The position numbers and the translations under genes are program-made. The notes beneath the pieces were generated by a model. That model worked only from the letters and a program-made list of their open reading frames with translations, was not told the DNA's origin and did no database searches. A stretch of DNA of 64,000 nt from Amphimedon queenslandica (taxonomy: Eukaryota > Porifera > Demospongiae > Haplosclerida > Niphatidae), in contig NW_003546246.1 in assembly GCF_000090795.2 (NCBI RefSeq), positions 185,391 to 249,390 on the forward strand, written 5' to 3'. This document shows, piece after piece, positions 1-10,635 of this stretch. The first letter of the stretch is position 1, and every line of letters begins with the position of its first letter.

Positions 1-280
1 CTACTGTATCAGCATAATAATTCTTGGCTGTGTATATTGTATACAGTAGTCCATGATTACATGTACTATGATTATTGCTAAGTATTTTATAATACCATAT
101 GGTAAGCAGAAGTCACTCACTGTACATGAATTCATTATTTGTAATGCATGGACAATTTGACCTATATTGAGTACAAGATACTATTTCCACACATAAAAGA
201 TACTATTTCCACACTTAAGATTGTATAATCCACTAGTATTATAAAATATGCACATAAACAACAGTACAACACAACAGTAC

Positions 281-844
281 CTAATTCAAGACACGATTTA
301 TCCTTTTCTACTAGCTGAAGGAGAGTGGTAGCATCATCAAGTTGCTGAGTAAGTGTTGCCTTTTCTTTCTGAAGCTGTTCCTGCTCCTTGTCTCGATCTT
401 GCTGTATCTGCTCCTTTTCTTTTTTTTCTTTTTGAAGCTGTTCCTGATAGAATTCTCTCTCTCTTCTTTGTAGGTGACCTCTAAGTAATTGAACCTCTTC
501 GCTCAATCCTAAATTCTCCCAATCGCTCAGTATCCTTCTTTTTAGTTGACCTTGATACTGGTCCAGAGGTATTACACTAGTAGACCAATCATTATCAGTA
601 GTATATCCTATACAGTAACAAAATAGTGGAGAATAAGAAATACACAAGTTAATTATCAATGGATTAATGACCTTTCTAATGTAATGATTATTATCATGAC
701 TAATTATCACTACAAGTTCAATCTACTACTGTCTACATGTACTTACTGAGTTCAATAACTGCTGTATCACTTATTGTTTTTAAACCAACTCTCCTTCCTC
801 CAAACTCAAGAATCCAGTTAGTATAGTTGGGGTTACTTTCCACA
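281..844 (-). pseudogene. 3' exons of a kelch/coiled-coil gene
   Basis: Two exons read on the minus strand. Exon 844-747 follows a pyrimidine-rich AG and ends in GTAAGT; it encodes a segment containing NPNYTNWILEFGGRR. Exon 607-281 joins it in phase to give YTTDNDWSTSVIPLDQYQG, then a strongly charged heptad-rich stretch (QEQLQKEKKEKEQIQQ) that should form a coiled coil, and ends at a GT donor whose next exon lies outside the window or was not found. The family resembles sponge proteins that place a coiled coil after kelch repeats. The kelch exons at 3981-4560 probably belong to the same gene, but their last intron phase (0) does not match the phase needed at 844, so an exon is missing or lost between them. 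I therefore treat the locus as a probable decayed gene. Function unknown; protein-protein scaffolding is an inference. Confidence 0.5.
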
Positions 845-1675
845 CTGAGAGAGAATGCAAGTATCTTTTAGTGACACTGTCTGGTAGATTAAGCTATAAA
901 GTTAAAATGATAATAGCTATTTTGTGTATGACATGATTCATTGATTTGATATCTGGTTAATAAACACAATAACAAACTGACACTTTTATAGCCTGCATCA
1001 CGTGTTTTATGAAACACAAAGATGACATTATTACAATAAATTTAATAATGCACAATATATTAATAGACAAGTATACACAATTGAGTGTAGTATTATATCT
1101 TGTACATGTATATAATTGAGAGTGGTGCATATCAAAGGCAATGCCTGTGGTAAAAATGGTGATGTATCACTGTGGTTTCATTTGTATGATCCCTGTGGTC
1201 TTGACAGTAAAAAGTCTTTTTAAAGTACAGTATATACAAGCAAAATATGGACAGCTTTATAAGCTGAAAGTCGTGCTACTGTCAATAAAGACTGGTGAAA
1301 GGCCCAGTGGCCCGTGGGAACTGATAGGTACCAAACAAAAACAATAGTGAGTCTCTGGAGTCCAGATAACTTTAGATTGATAACACACCAAAAATCCATG
1401 GAGGTACATGTACAGTTTCACTACTCTCCTTCCATGTACAAATCAATGGTTAACAAAGTCTTAATAGTAAATAAAATGCATGACCAAGGAAGGTAAGATT
1501 GATACACAGCCCGTTAACAAGTGCCGGATCTATGTTGTAGACATAGATTTTACTCTTGAAGACATTATATCCTGAAATTAGTTTAGATATGTCAACCAAA
1601 AGCCTAAATTAGTCAATAAAGTAACTGAGCCTTCTGGGCTCCATTGCTTCCATATTTACCACGAGTTCTACTGAG

Positions 1676-2752
1676 TAGTGTTGGGCGATATAATCAATAT
1701 TTTATTAATACAAACAATATTTTACAGTATCAATTTGTATCTGTATTAAAATTTTGAAGAGATACATTGACCACGCCTTCTTATTACAGTAAATAATATT
1801 ATTAAAGAAAATTTTAATAAGTTAATCACGTATGGCACTGGTCAGCAATAAGTTGACAAAAGAACGATCGCTGAACTGTACTAAACTAGTTTGGTGAAAG
1901 CAATAATACACAGATAAGCAACCACATTATGTTTGAATATATACAAGTTACATTTACCAGAGATTGTGGTAACATTTGAGCATGGATAATGTTAGTTCAT
2001 AACTATACCCATATAGAAAAACCAAGGTTGTAGCATGATCGTGGCAACCTTGTAACAAGTTGGTTGTCATTAGGTTGTCACTAAATATCACAACCTTGTA
2101 AAAACCTTGAATTTGGCACATTTTTTGGCTTGTGACAACCTTCTCACAATGTAAAATGAATTTAATAGAATAACTACAATCTGAAAGACTATCAACATAT
2201 TATTATTACTGACATCCTAATCCCTTATAATTTCAAATGATTTCTATAGATACTTGTAATGTATTCATGACACATGTAGCTATTGTATAAAGATGTGGAT
2301 GTGTATCAATGTTGTCTTTATTGACTTGTATAAGTGTTGGTCAATGATCCCTTTATATATGGTAGCAATAGCTTCAAAATCATTGTGGGGCGCACTTAAT
2401 GAAACCTCAGTTTCCTGTCAACTTTCCACCAACCTTGTCCCAAGGCTGTTATGTTTCCTGCATGTTAGTCACAACTTCAGCACTTTTATACAAGGTTGTT
2501 ACTAGGTTGCTACAACTACATGTATATGCAAGGTTGTGACCCCGTTGTAACAACCTTGAAATTTCTATATGGGTAGCAAACTCAAACGCAACTTAAACGC
2601 AAAATGTGTCGACTTATTGCTGACCAGTGCTGTATAATATACACATATGAATACATGTGCATAAAAACATAAATGAAAACAGTAGTCCCAATATGGGCTG
2701 ATATTAATTGGTATCAGATTGACTCGATTTTGGCCAGCATCGCCCACCACTA
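1676..2752. mobile_element. hAT-type MITE interrupted by another MITE
   Basis: The ends read TAGTGTTGGGCGAT on the left and its near-reverse complement (ATCGCCCACCACTA) on the right. They are flanked on both sides by the same 8-bp sequence CTACTGAG (1668-1675 and 2753-2760), the target-site length made by hAT transposases. Subterminal inverted repeats (GCACTGGTCAGCAATAAGT near 1835, reverse complement near 2612-2635) support a single element. No transposase is encoded. A second element occupies 2008-2573, so the original unit was about 509 bp. It sits between the kelch exons at 281-844 and 3981-4560. Confidence 0.75.
2008..2573. mobile_element. TA-target MITE nested in the hAT-type MITE
   Basis: Terminal inverted repeats CCCATATAGAAA / TTTCTATATGGG continue inward through a CAAGGTTGT motif. 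The element is flanked by TA on each side (2006-2007, 2574-2575), as expected for a Tc1/mariner-type integrase. The CAAGGTTGT or ACAACCTTG motif recurs several times inside. No transposase frame is present. It interrupts the older element at 1676-2752 and is therefore younger than it. Confidence 0.65.
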
Positions 2753-3679
2753 CTACTGAGTACACACATTGGCACGTGCTTTTGATATGACCACTCATTA
2801 CCACACAAGTATGTAAATAACACCCTCTCACTGCGGGATACATTACATTTGCCTGCAGCCCTCAGGGTCAGTCGTACAAATGTGATGCATCTCTAGCGGG
2901 GTGTTATAATGTTTACTCACAATGCCTTTCATGCACCCTCACACTAAAGTACAAACCAGATAGATTACAGCTGTTTCATGTTACTGGACATATACACTCA
3001 AATGTTAGTTGAATAGGAGGCTAGGGCTTCCAATCAACTACATGTAGCATCCTCATGTGCATGTATACTGTATAGGGGTTGTACTAAAAATAAATTTCGC
3101 GAATTTCGCATTTTCATTAAATTTGCAAAATTAAATTCCACAAAAGAGGTTTGGCACAGTAGGAAAAATGGCTGCAGAAGGTAGGTTTGCCAAAATTCAT
3201 ACCAACAAATGGCAAATCTTGACAAATTCGCAAAATTTTATACCAACAAAATAAAATCCCTATATGGCATATACAGTAACCCTATAGTTTATCCATAACG
3301 TACACGTAATGCGTGTTTGTTAGTACACACATACATACAACATGTGCACATAACACACAAATACATATACATACTGTACATTACATAGGCGGGTTGATAA
3401 TTTTTATTAATTTAGAATTAATTTGTAATCGGCTGTATGAACTGCTTGTATAAACATTGCAAAACCACAATAAAAATAGCTACATGGCCTGGTAATGGAA
3501 GGGAATCCTATTAGAGTGATTTAAAATAGAATTTCTTTCAATTCCAGTATATTATCAATTGTATATCCAACTTTACACACGCACACAGACAGACACATGT
3601 ATGTATATTCACACATGTTTATGTAACAAACACAAAATGCAAAAAGAAGCAAACAATTCGTGTATAATAAAAAATTCTA

Positions 3680-3795
3680 TTTCCCAAAAATTTTTGTGGA
3701 TTTTGGTTTTTTTAATTTACAGAAAGTCAAGTAGAAAATCATAAAATCAAAGCCACAAAATTGATTTTTAACAAATCCACAATTTTTTTGGGTCA
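3680..3795. repeat. AT-rich imperfect palindrome
   Basis: The left side reads CCCAAAAATTTTTGTGGATTTTG and the right side is close to its reverse complement (AAATCCACAATTTTTTTGGG). This would fold into a hairpin and resembles a foldback MITE. No target duplication was identified. Confidence 0.35.
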
Positions 3796-3980
3796 CAAAA
3801 AATTTTCTGCTATATCATATTTATGCTAAAAACAGACACATACACACATTCTGAATAACAGTATTATTTATCTGTAGTTTCCACTGAATATCATAATATG
3901 TACATTTGCATTACAAACTTCATGAGTTAAAAATTTAGTTAATCGCTCTGTTTTTTATCAAGCATCATAATAATACTTAC

Positions 3981-4560
3981 CATTTCTTTCCATTTTCTTT
4001 TGTTAATGTCCAGTAAACACACATCATAGACATCATATCCACCCACCACTAGTAAGTACGGTCCTAATTTCCTAAACTAGTGGTGATCAAAACACTGGAA
4101 TGAGCCACTCTTCCCTTTGACCATTGTACTGATCCTCCAGGATTAGGTACTTCTAATGTATCCTGAAAGAATAATAGAATCAATCTAATAAAATGATTCA
4201 ATATAATTATTGCACGTCAATTAAGCTCACCAATGCAATTTTGACAAATTATGATTCAATCCTTCAGTTGCAATTTAATAAAGAGCCACATTTTACAATC
4301 AAAAGAATTTCACAGTCAAACCCATCCTACAGTATTAACTCACCACTGATGTCTTAGTGAAATTTATAATATACAGTTTGTTACTGGCTCCATTAACAGT
4401 ATCACCTCCAAACATTACTGCAGTGTAGTATTAGTAACTAACATTAGAGTAAAGGAACTAATAGGAGGTGGTCTGTCTCCAGTAACAACAGGAGATACTA
4501 ATGATGCATGTGTCCATCATGTGCTATATTTGATATCATGTCTGATAATTGTAATAATAT
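3981..4560 (-). pseudogene. Kelch-repeat gene remnant
   Basis: Reading leftward, 4530-4344 encodes WTHASLVSPVVTGDRPPP, then AVMFGGDTVNGASNKLYIIN, which has the double glycine and following hydrophobic strand of a kelch repeat, and ends at a GTGAGT donor. After a 181-nt intron, exon 4162-3981 encodes VPNPGGSVQWSKGRVAHSS and then GPYLLVVGGYDVYDVCLLD, a second kelch blade, ending in GTAAGT. The frame breaks near 4430 (before AVMFGG) and near 4075 (before GPYLLVVGG), and a TGA lies just upstream of WTHAS at about 4530. No start codon or first exon is visible before the divergent P-loop gene begins at 4629. Kelch propellers usually bind partner proteins. With three disruptions and no 5' end this is most likely a pseudogene, although base-calling errors cannot be excluded. 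Confidence 0.6.
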
Positions 4561-4628
4561 TCATCTGATTGAGATTTGATTAATTAAAAAACTTCTCTGT
4601 TACACCCTCTACTTGTAGCAGAAAATAA

Positions 4629-7523
4629 ATGATGGCTGTTCGCAATTTCCCCAGTGATTCTGAACCTAGTTGCAGGGGCGTATCTAGAAATTGAAGGAGG
4701 GGGGTGCTGAGGGCGCGCGAAGCGCGCCACGATTTTTGGCCACACCCACTTTTACGGCGGTAAAACGGCCTTTTCCTGCATTTTCGTCAATTACGGGTGG
4801 GGCCGAGATCATTTCAAGCATGTTACTGGTACTTCTGATTGCTCCTTAAAGCACTGGAAACTGCTGAAATCATGACCAGGGGGCTAGATAACTTTGTTAA
4901 GAGGCTTGGTAGTGATGCAAGAGTCCAGGACTTTAGTAATTTTTTCTGAGCCCAGCCCTGAGGGGGTGCTCAAGCCCCCTCAGCCCCCCCTAAATACGCC
5001 TCTGAGTTGTCTGCATTCTGTTAATAGAATTTTGCCGCCTATGGGACTACCTGTAATATCAAACCAAAGATTAGTTTTGGAGCAACTGCAAATGCCAATT
5101 CCTGAATCAGCTTCTGAATATGAAGGTAACTGTTTAATGCATAATTCACTTATAATTAATGTTATCCTCTTTAAACAATAGGCTACTCTTTTGATATCAA
5201 CTCCCTCAAGGAAATGATTATCGACCGCAAAAAGACAACAAAGATTAAACCGGTCTTGATTTCTTTCAGTGGATTACCAGAAAGTGGCAAGACAAAAGCA
5301 GTTAAGCATATTTTGGAATGCTACGTTGATAAGAGCCCGTTAAATCCAGTCACAAGAAAAGAAGATCGTCTTGAAGCTGTTGGAATATCATACTATGAGT
5401 TAGTAGCAGTTGGCCTTGCCCCAACATTAAGGAACCTTTGCATTACTGAGGTTTCAAAAGAAGCCAGTGTTGTATCTGGAATATTATCTGCTTTTAAAAA
5501 TAATGTGCTAGAAGGAAAAGCACCGCAGTTTGATTTAGATACAACAAGTGCTGCAAAAGGGTTTGACAATTGCGATTTAGAGGCTCATTTGCAATTTGTC
5601 TATAAGCACCTTTGCCAGCAATCGACTATTCCTAAGCATAAAAGCGGCAAAGAAGAGCTCTGTCGCGAGGAAATAGATTATGCTGAGCAAATAAAAAAGA
5701 TGCTACCCGAAGGTATTGCTCTCATCAATATCTGGGATGTTGCCATTAATGAAACCGTGCGCCATTTTCTAGCTGCCCTACAAGGTCATCTATATAATCT
5801 TCACATGTGGCTCTTTCTTGACCTTGAAAGAGATCTTGAAAATCTTGGCGAACCACCTAAAATATCATGCACTCATATATGCAGAGAAAAGAGATGGCGA
5901 TGGAACAATTTTTATGAAATGGAGACCTCGTCTTCATTATTTGCTTCGTTCTTGCAAAATCAGTGAAGAGTCTGAAGACAATAAGAAACAAAGGAGAAGG
6001 GCCTGCACAATATTTGCTAAGCATAGTGGTGCATATAATGGAGAGTTACAAGAGAAAATTGAAATACTTGAGAAGAAAGTACAATCAACAGCTAAGCACA
6101 TTGGTGTCACAGCGCTCTTGGAAGAAAAAATCAAAACAATAAAATTAGATGATTCCGTTGACAATGATTCTTCACTTCGTCTTTATCAGAAGTTTCAAAG
6201 TGTTATTTGTGAGACACCTTACAATGATATTCCTCTAGCATGGGTTTTCCTTCGTAGCCTCTTTTATCACTTACACAGAATGGTAATCCCGAAGAATGAG
6301 CTTAAAAAATTGGCAAAGGAGTGCAACATGGACATGAGCTTGGAAGAATTCTGCAAGTTTTACACTTCTTTTAAGTATTCTTGATATCAGCTTGATTAAC
6401 CCAGAATATCAATATGTTATTGTCAAGCCAATAGGGTTCTTGAGGTCGCTTGACAGTTTCCTCTGCCCAAACAAACAGATGCACAAGGAATATCTGACTA
6501 TTTGCTATGGAATAATTCCAGAAATAGCATTTAAAAATGTATTTCAAGGAGATTGGCCTGCTTTTACTGAAGCACTTATATGTCTCAACCTGGCCACACG
6601 AGTGGTAGCTCCTTCTATTGAGATGCCTAGCGATTATCAGTGTGACCAACAATCTATGCATTACTTTGTTTCACTAAGCCGTACTGGCCCACTCGTGACA
6701 GACCATGATTTCAATTCTATACATGTCATTACAAGCATTAACGCACCACATGTTTTCAAACAGGTCTCTGTTACTAAGCAGATCTTAGGACTACTTCCAA
6801 ACTCTAAATTAGTTCCCTGCAAAAATTTAAAAAGACCATTATCAAAAATGAAAGCACGACAATCACATTAGTTTCTCACAGCCCTGTAATGAGAATTAGC
6901 TTCGACAAGCCAGATGAAGGAACCAGTTCCTGTATTATTAAGGCATATCATAATATTAAAAGCACCTGCAAATTTCCTGTTGAATACAAATTCGTTGTAT
7001 TTTGTGTTGACAATGACACACATGAAATGAAGATGCAGTCATTGCCTTCACTTAATTATCACATTCTTCCAGATGATGAGTTATGCTTAAAGTGTAAAAC
7101 AGCTGGTAGAGCTAATGAAAAGTTGCTAAAAGACTGGAACAATGCACTGAGGAAAGAAAGTGTCGAATTTCTGCAAACAAAAGGTAATTTTGCATGCTAT
7201 GTGTAGATGTTTTTACACTATTGTCCTTCCCTTTTATTTCAGAATTAGAAATTACTGAACTGGCTACTATTGCAAAAGAGATTACATCACTTCGTCAACT
7301 TGAAATTAATCAGGTTCATAAAGTTTTTCCAGTATATGATAGCCCAAAAGGAGCTGTGTTAGATGCGACACTATTAACAAAGATCTTCATAGCATGGAAG
7401 GAAAAAAACCAAACAGTTAAAGAGCCTAGACGCATCTTTGCACGCAAGCTATTGGAATTGGGTCCTCATTTAGATTTAGAAAAGATTAAAACACTGGCAA
7501 ATGAGATTGATCCATACTATTAA
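4629..7523 (+). pseudogene. P-loop (GTPase/STAND-like) gene, transposon-interrupted and frame-broken
   Basis: Exon 1 runs 4629-5125 around the 332-bp element. With the element and one AGTTG copy set aside, ATGATGGCTGTTCGC reads straight into MGLPVISNQRLVLEQ in one open frame ending at a GTAACT donor. Exon 2 starts at 5182 and encodes FSGLPESGKTKAV, a Walker A/G1 motif, then INIWDVAINETVRH and MWLFLDLERD, which resemble a G3 segment and a hydrophobic strand ending in Asp. The frame then shifts near 5860, near 6375 and near 6815, while protein-like sequence continues in each new frame (YAEKRDGDGTIFMKWRP; GFLRSLDSFLCPNK; RISFDKPDEG). A 59-nt intron (7184-7242) leads to exon 3, ending FARKLLELG...DPYY, possibly a death-fold helix bundle. 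AATAAA lies at 7566. The length before decay would be about 900 residues. Identity of the family is uncertain; signalling NTPase is inferred. Confidence 0.55.
4673..5004. mobile_element. 332-bp DNA-transposon (MITE) inside a coding exon
   Basis: Ends are CAGGGGCGTATCTAG and, on the other side, CTAAATACGCCTCTG, which is the reverse complement of CAGAGGCGTATTTAG. The same five bases AGTTG precede (4668-4672) and follow (5005-5009) the element, marking a target duplication. Short runs of G/C-rich sequence near both ends (GAGGGGGGTGCTGAGGGC; CCCTGAGGGGGTGCTC) look like subterminal repeats. No transposase is encoded. A 5-bp duplication does not fit hAT (8), Tc1/mariner (TA) or Harbinger (3), so the superfamily is left open. 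It splits the first coding exon of the P-loop gene. Confidence 0.75.
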
Positions 7524-8571
7524 TTTTTGAAACTATTTTGATGCCTTTCTTGTTTTGCTGACTTTAATAAATCAAATTAAGGTAAAATACTGAGGATTTA
7601 GCTATACGATTACTCTTCACATTTACATGTACAATACATACCATAAAATCTTAACATACATGTACTAGCTGTGGCAACCACTTAATAGCCTATTGTATAA
7701 TTTGTATTAGGTTAGGTGTAGTTTACTGAGCTCTCCATTTTTTGCCTTGATACTACATCTGTGCATGGCAGCTCTAGTTACAGGGATGAAGTTGGTTGAA
7801 AGTACATGTAGGCATGTACTTGTAAGATAAAGAGAACAGGAGGATTTATTTACTCGTATCTACTTTCATTCTCTCTTCTTAGTTAATTACAAGTAGTTAC
7901 TGGATCCATTTCTCTGTCTCCCCAGTATTTGTATGCTTGTTCCTAGTAGTGCTCAACTGCTCATGCCACCTGTTTTGCCACCTTAAAAGGCAGGCACTCA
8001 TGCAGTTTACTGTGTGGAGAAAGGCAAAGAAGACTTCAGGCACAAACTAACGTACAAGTACATGTAAAATTTAAAATATATTGGTGATTATGTGGTTAAT
8101 AATTTTTTGAAACATGTACTTTCTAGTGAATCTTTTCTTTGAATTAAGATTGCCCAAGTAAGAAGTGGGAGTACATGTAGAATATAGCTATCATAACTTT
8201 CTTTAATCACAAGACTAGACTAAATAAACTGAAAGCTTTTATAACTGATGTAATGAGTCTTTTGTTGTGAGAGCAGTAGACTCTATATGCAACTGATCAT
8301 GTATTGCTTAGTGATAATGCAAGTACACATCTGTACAGTGTATACTGTTAATATCTTACTGATAAAGGATAAAGAGTTACTACTGACTATACTATTATGT
8401 ATTATGGTAACTCTTTTCATAACTATCATAACTACAGTGCATACTTCATGTTATCAGGGTTGTCTTTCTCTCATTTTTGACTTCCTCCTTTCGTCCTCGT
8501 TTCACTTCTTGTTTCTCACTTGTTTTAACTTTTTGTTCTTGTCATTTACCCCTGATTCTATTTTGCAAATA
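7524..8571. other. Intergenic, P-loop gene 3' end to TRIM gene
   Basis: Holds the AATAAA signal at 7566-7571 for the upstream gene and the presumed promoter and 5' untranslated region of the TRIM gene. The TRIM frame is open upstream to about 8287, but the added residues are hydrophobic and low-complexity and are not part of the family. No other feature is seen. Confidence 0.5.
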
Positions 8572-10635
8572 ATGACTACCGAGCAATCGTCTCCTTGTGT
8601 CCTCAAACTAGAGGAACAACTCACTTGTCCTGTGTGTCTTGACCACTATACCAACCCTAAGACTTTACCTTGTCTACATTCATTCTGTCAGCACTGTCTG
8701 GAGGGATTACCTCTGGAAAAGAAAAATGAGACCTATTACCTCTCTTGTCCCACTTGCCGTTATTGTACAGAGTTACCAAAAGAAGGTGTGGTATCCTTTC
8801 CTGTAGCATTTTATCTCAACAACCTCAAAGAGATGTATAGTTTAATGAAGAAGACAGCAGTTTTGCCAAATCCTCAAGAAGACATATGTAGTGACCATGG
8901 AAGACCTTTGGAGCTTTTTTGTGAAGCATGTAATAAAGTAATCTGCGTTACATGCTTGGCTCATGATCACAAGCATCATGAATATGAATTAATCACTGAC
9001 AGTTATACTAAACACTGTCAAAAGTTAAGAGAATGTCTATCACCAGTTGGGAGGAAGAAGGAAGCACTCGAGAAGGTACTATCTGCTCTAGCAGAGAGAG
9101 AGAGTGAAGTCAGAGAGAGAGGACAAGGAGTCTTAAAAGAAATACATCAAATGGTAGAGGAAATGATGAATGTTCTTCGTCAGTCAGAGAGGAAACTGAC
9201 TGAGCAAGCAAAGAGGGTTATTGATGCTAGGCTGAAGGTGCTTACAGAGCAGATGAAATCTGCAGAAAGGAGCTTGAGTCTTCTGGAGGAGATTGAGAGT
9301 TCTGTGGACAACATTTTGAAAACAGGTAGCCATCAACAAGTTCTAGGGTTGGAGAAGCAGATGATAGAGCGTATGAGTGAAGTTACTGCAGGGATCAATA
9401 TGGAGGAGCTACATCCAATGGAAAAAACTGACTTTGAATTAAGTAAAGATATCAAATCACTACATCACATTGGAGATATTTTGTCTCACTCATCTACTGC
9501 ACTAGAAAAAAGTCAAGTGAAGAAGATTAATGATTGTATTAGAACTGCAGAAAAATCGGTTTCATTTTCACTATCATTAGTGGCACCAGATTCATCTCTT
9601 TTGTCTGTTCCCCTCTCTTCCATCAGCTGCAGTCTAGTACCAGTTGGTAAATGTGATCAACCCATTCACACTACAGTCACCACCAGCACTGATCCTGGAG
9701 TGTATAGGATTCAGTGCAACCTTTCAACACGTGGTACTCATACAGTGAAAGTACAAGTGTATGGTCTACAACTTGGAGATACCTCACTAGTCATCCCTAT
9801 CAATCCTTACCTTGATAGTGTAGCTCCAGTATTTGCTATAGCTGAGCTTAAAGGCCCCTGGGGAGTTGCTGTAAATGAAGATAATCAAGCTGTAATAACT
9901 ATGTTTAATGGACACTGTGTAGCAATACTGGATAGAGCTGGAAAGAAAATGAAATCATTAGGAGGAAGAGGAGGAAGTGGTAATGTTAAGTTTTCTTCAC
10001 CTCGTGGTGTAGCCATTACTTCAGATCAATTCATTTTGGTTTCTGATAATCATAAGATCCAAAAGATAAGCATGGATGGATACCTTGTAGCATCTGTTGG
10101 TGAAAAAGGCAATGGACCATTACAATTCAATGTTCCTGATGGTATAGCCATTTCTCCAAAAACAGGACAAGTTTATGTTGCTGATTGGAATAATCATCGT
10201 ATACAAGTCTTGAATGCTGACCTAACATTTTCTCATTTATTTGGGAGTAAAGGATCAGCTAGTGGTCAGTTCCAGTCTCCATGTGACGTTGCTGTTGACA
10301 GTGAAGGATGGGTATATGTTGCTGATACTTTGAACAATATCATTCAGAAGTTCACTCCAGAAGGAAATTTTGTGACTCAGTTTGGTAGCAATGAGTCTGG
10401 TCTCGGAGAACTTGATAAGCCAACAGGTATAGCAATAGACACTGCAGCTACTGGTCTGGTATATGTTAGTGAATGGGGCAAGAGCCGCATCTCAATATTT
10501 ACCTGTGAGGGTGTCTTTGTTAACAGCTTTGTTAGGGAAGGCAAACAGTTTAACAATCCTTATGGAATATCATTTGATAAGGATGGATTCTTGTATGTTT
10601 GTGATAATAAAAATAGCTGTCTTCTAATTTTTTAA
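8572..10635 (+). CDS. TRIM-NHL protein (RING, B-box, coiled coil, filamin-like, NHL)
   Basis: Intact single-exon gene of 687 residues. A C3HC4 RING lies at residues 19-62 (C19, C22, C34, H36, C39, C42, C59, C62), so ubiquitin ligase activity is expected. A B-box follows at about 106-136 (C106, H109, C117, C120, C125, C128 and His cluster HDHKHH). A long charged coiled coil spans about 140-300. Residues about 330-420 contain GVYRIQCNLSTRGTHTVKV, the signature of a filamin-type Ig repeat. Residues 423-687 form NHL repeats (GPWGVAVN, SPRGVAIT, VPDGIAIS with VYVADWNNHRIQV, SPCDVAVD, KPTGIAID). This order is TRIM class VII (TRIM2/3/71, Brat relatives), which bind substrates or RNA. I chose ATG 8572 because RING homology begins just after it. 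Sponges have many such genes, so orthology to one vertebrate TRIM is not claimed. Confidence 0.93.
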   Translation: MTTEQSSPCVLKLEEQLTCPVCLDHYTNPKTLPCLHSFCQHCLEGLPLEKKNETYYLSCPTCRYCTELPKEGVVSFPVAFYLNNLKEMYSLMKKTAVLPNPQEDICSDHGRPLELFCEACNKVICVTCLAHDHKHHEYELITDSYTKHCQKLRECLSPVGRKKEALEKVLSALAERESEVRERGQGVLKEIHQMVEEMMNVLRQSERKLTEQAKRVIDARLKVLTEQMKSAERSLSLLEEIESSVDNILKTGSHQQVLGLEKQMIERMSEVTAGINMEELHPMEKTDFELSKDIKSLHHIGDILSHSSTALEKSQVKKINDCIRTAEKSVSFSLSLVAPDSSLLSVPLSSISCSLVPVGKCDQPIHTTVTTSTDPGVYRIQCNLSTRGTHTVKVQVYGLQLGDTSLVIPINPYLDSVAPVFAIAELKGPWGVAVNEDNQAVITMFNGHCVAILDRAGKKMKSLGGRGGSGNVKFSSPRGVAITSDQFILVSDNHKIQKISMDGYLVASVGEKGNGPLQFNVPDGIAISPKTGQVYVADWNNHRIQVLNADLTFSHLFGSKGSASGQFQSPCDVAVDSEGWVYVADTLNNIIQKFTPEGNFVTQFGSNESGLGELDKPTGIAIDTAATGLVYVSEWGKSRISIFTCEGVFVNSFVREGKQFNNPYGISFDKDGFLYVCDNKNSCLLIF

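Noticed and set aside
2293-2843. Frames at 2293-2505 (plus) and 2565-2843 (minus)
   Set aside because: Located inside the nested MITEs; composition reflects repeat sequence.
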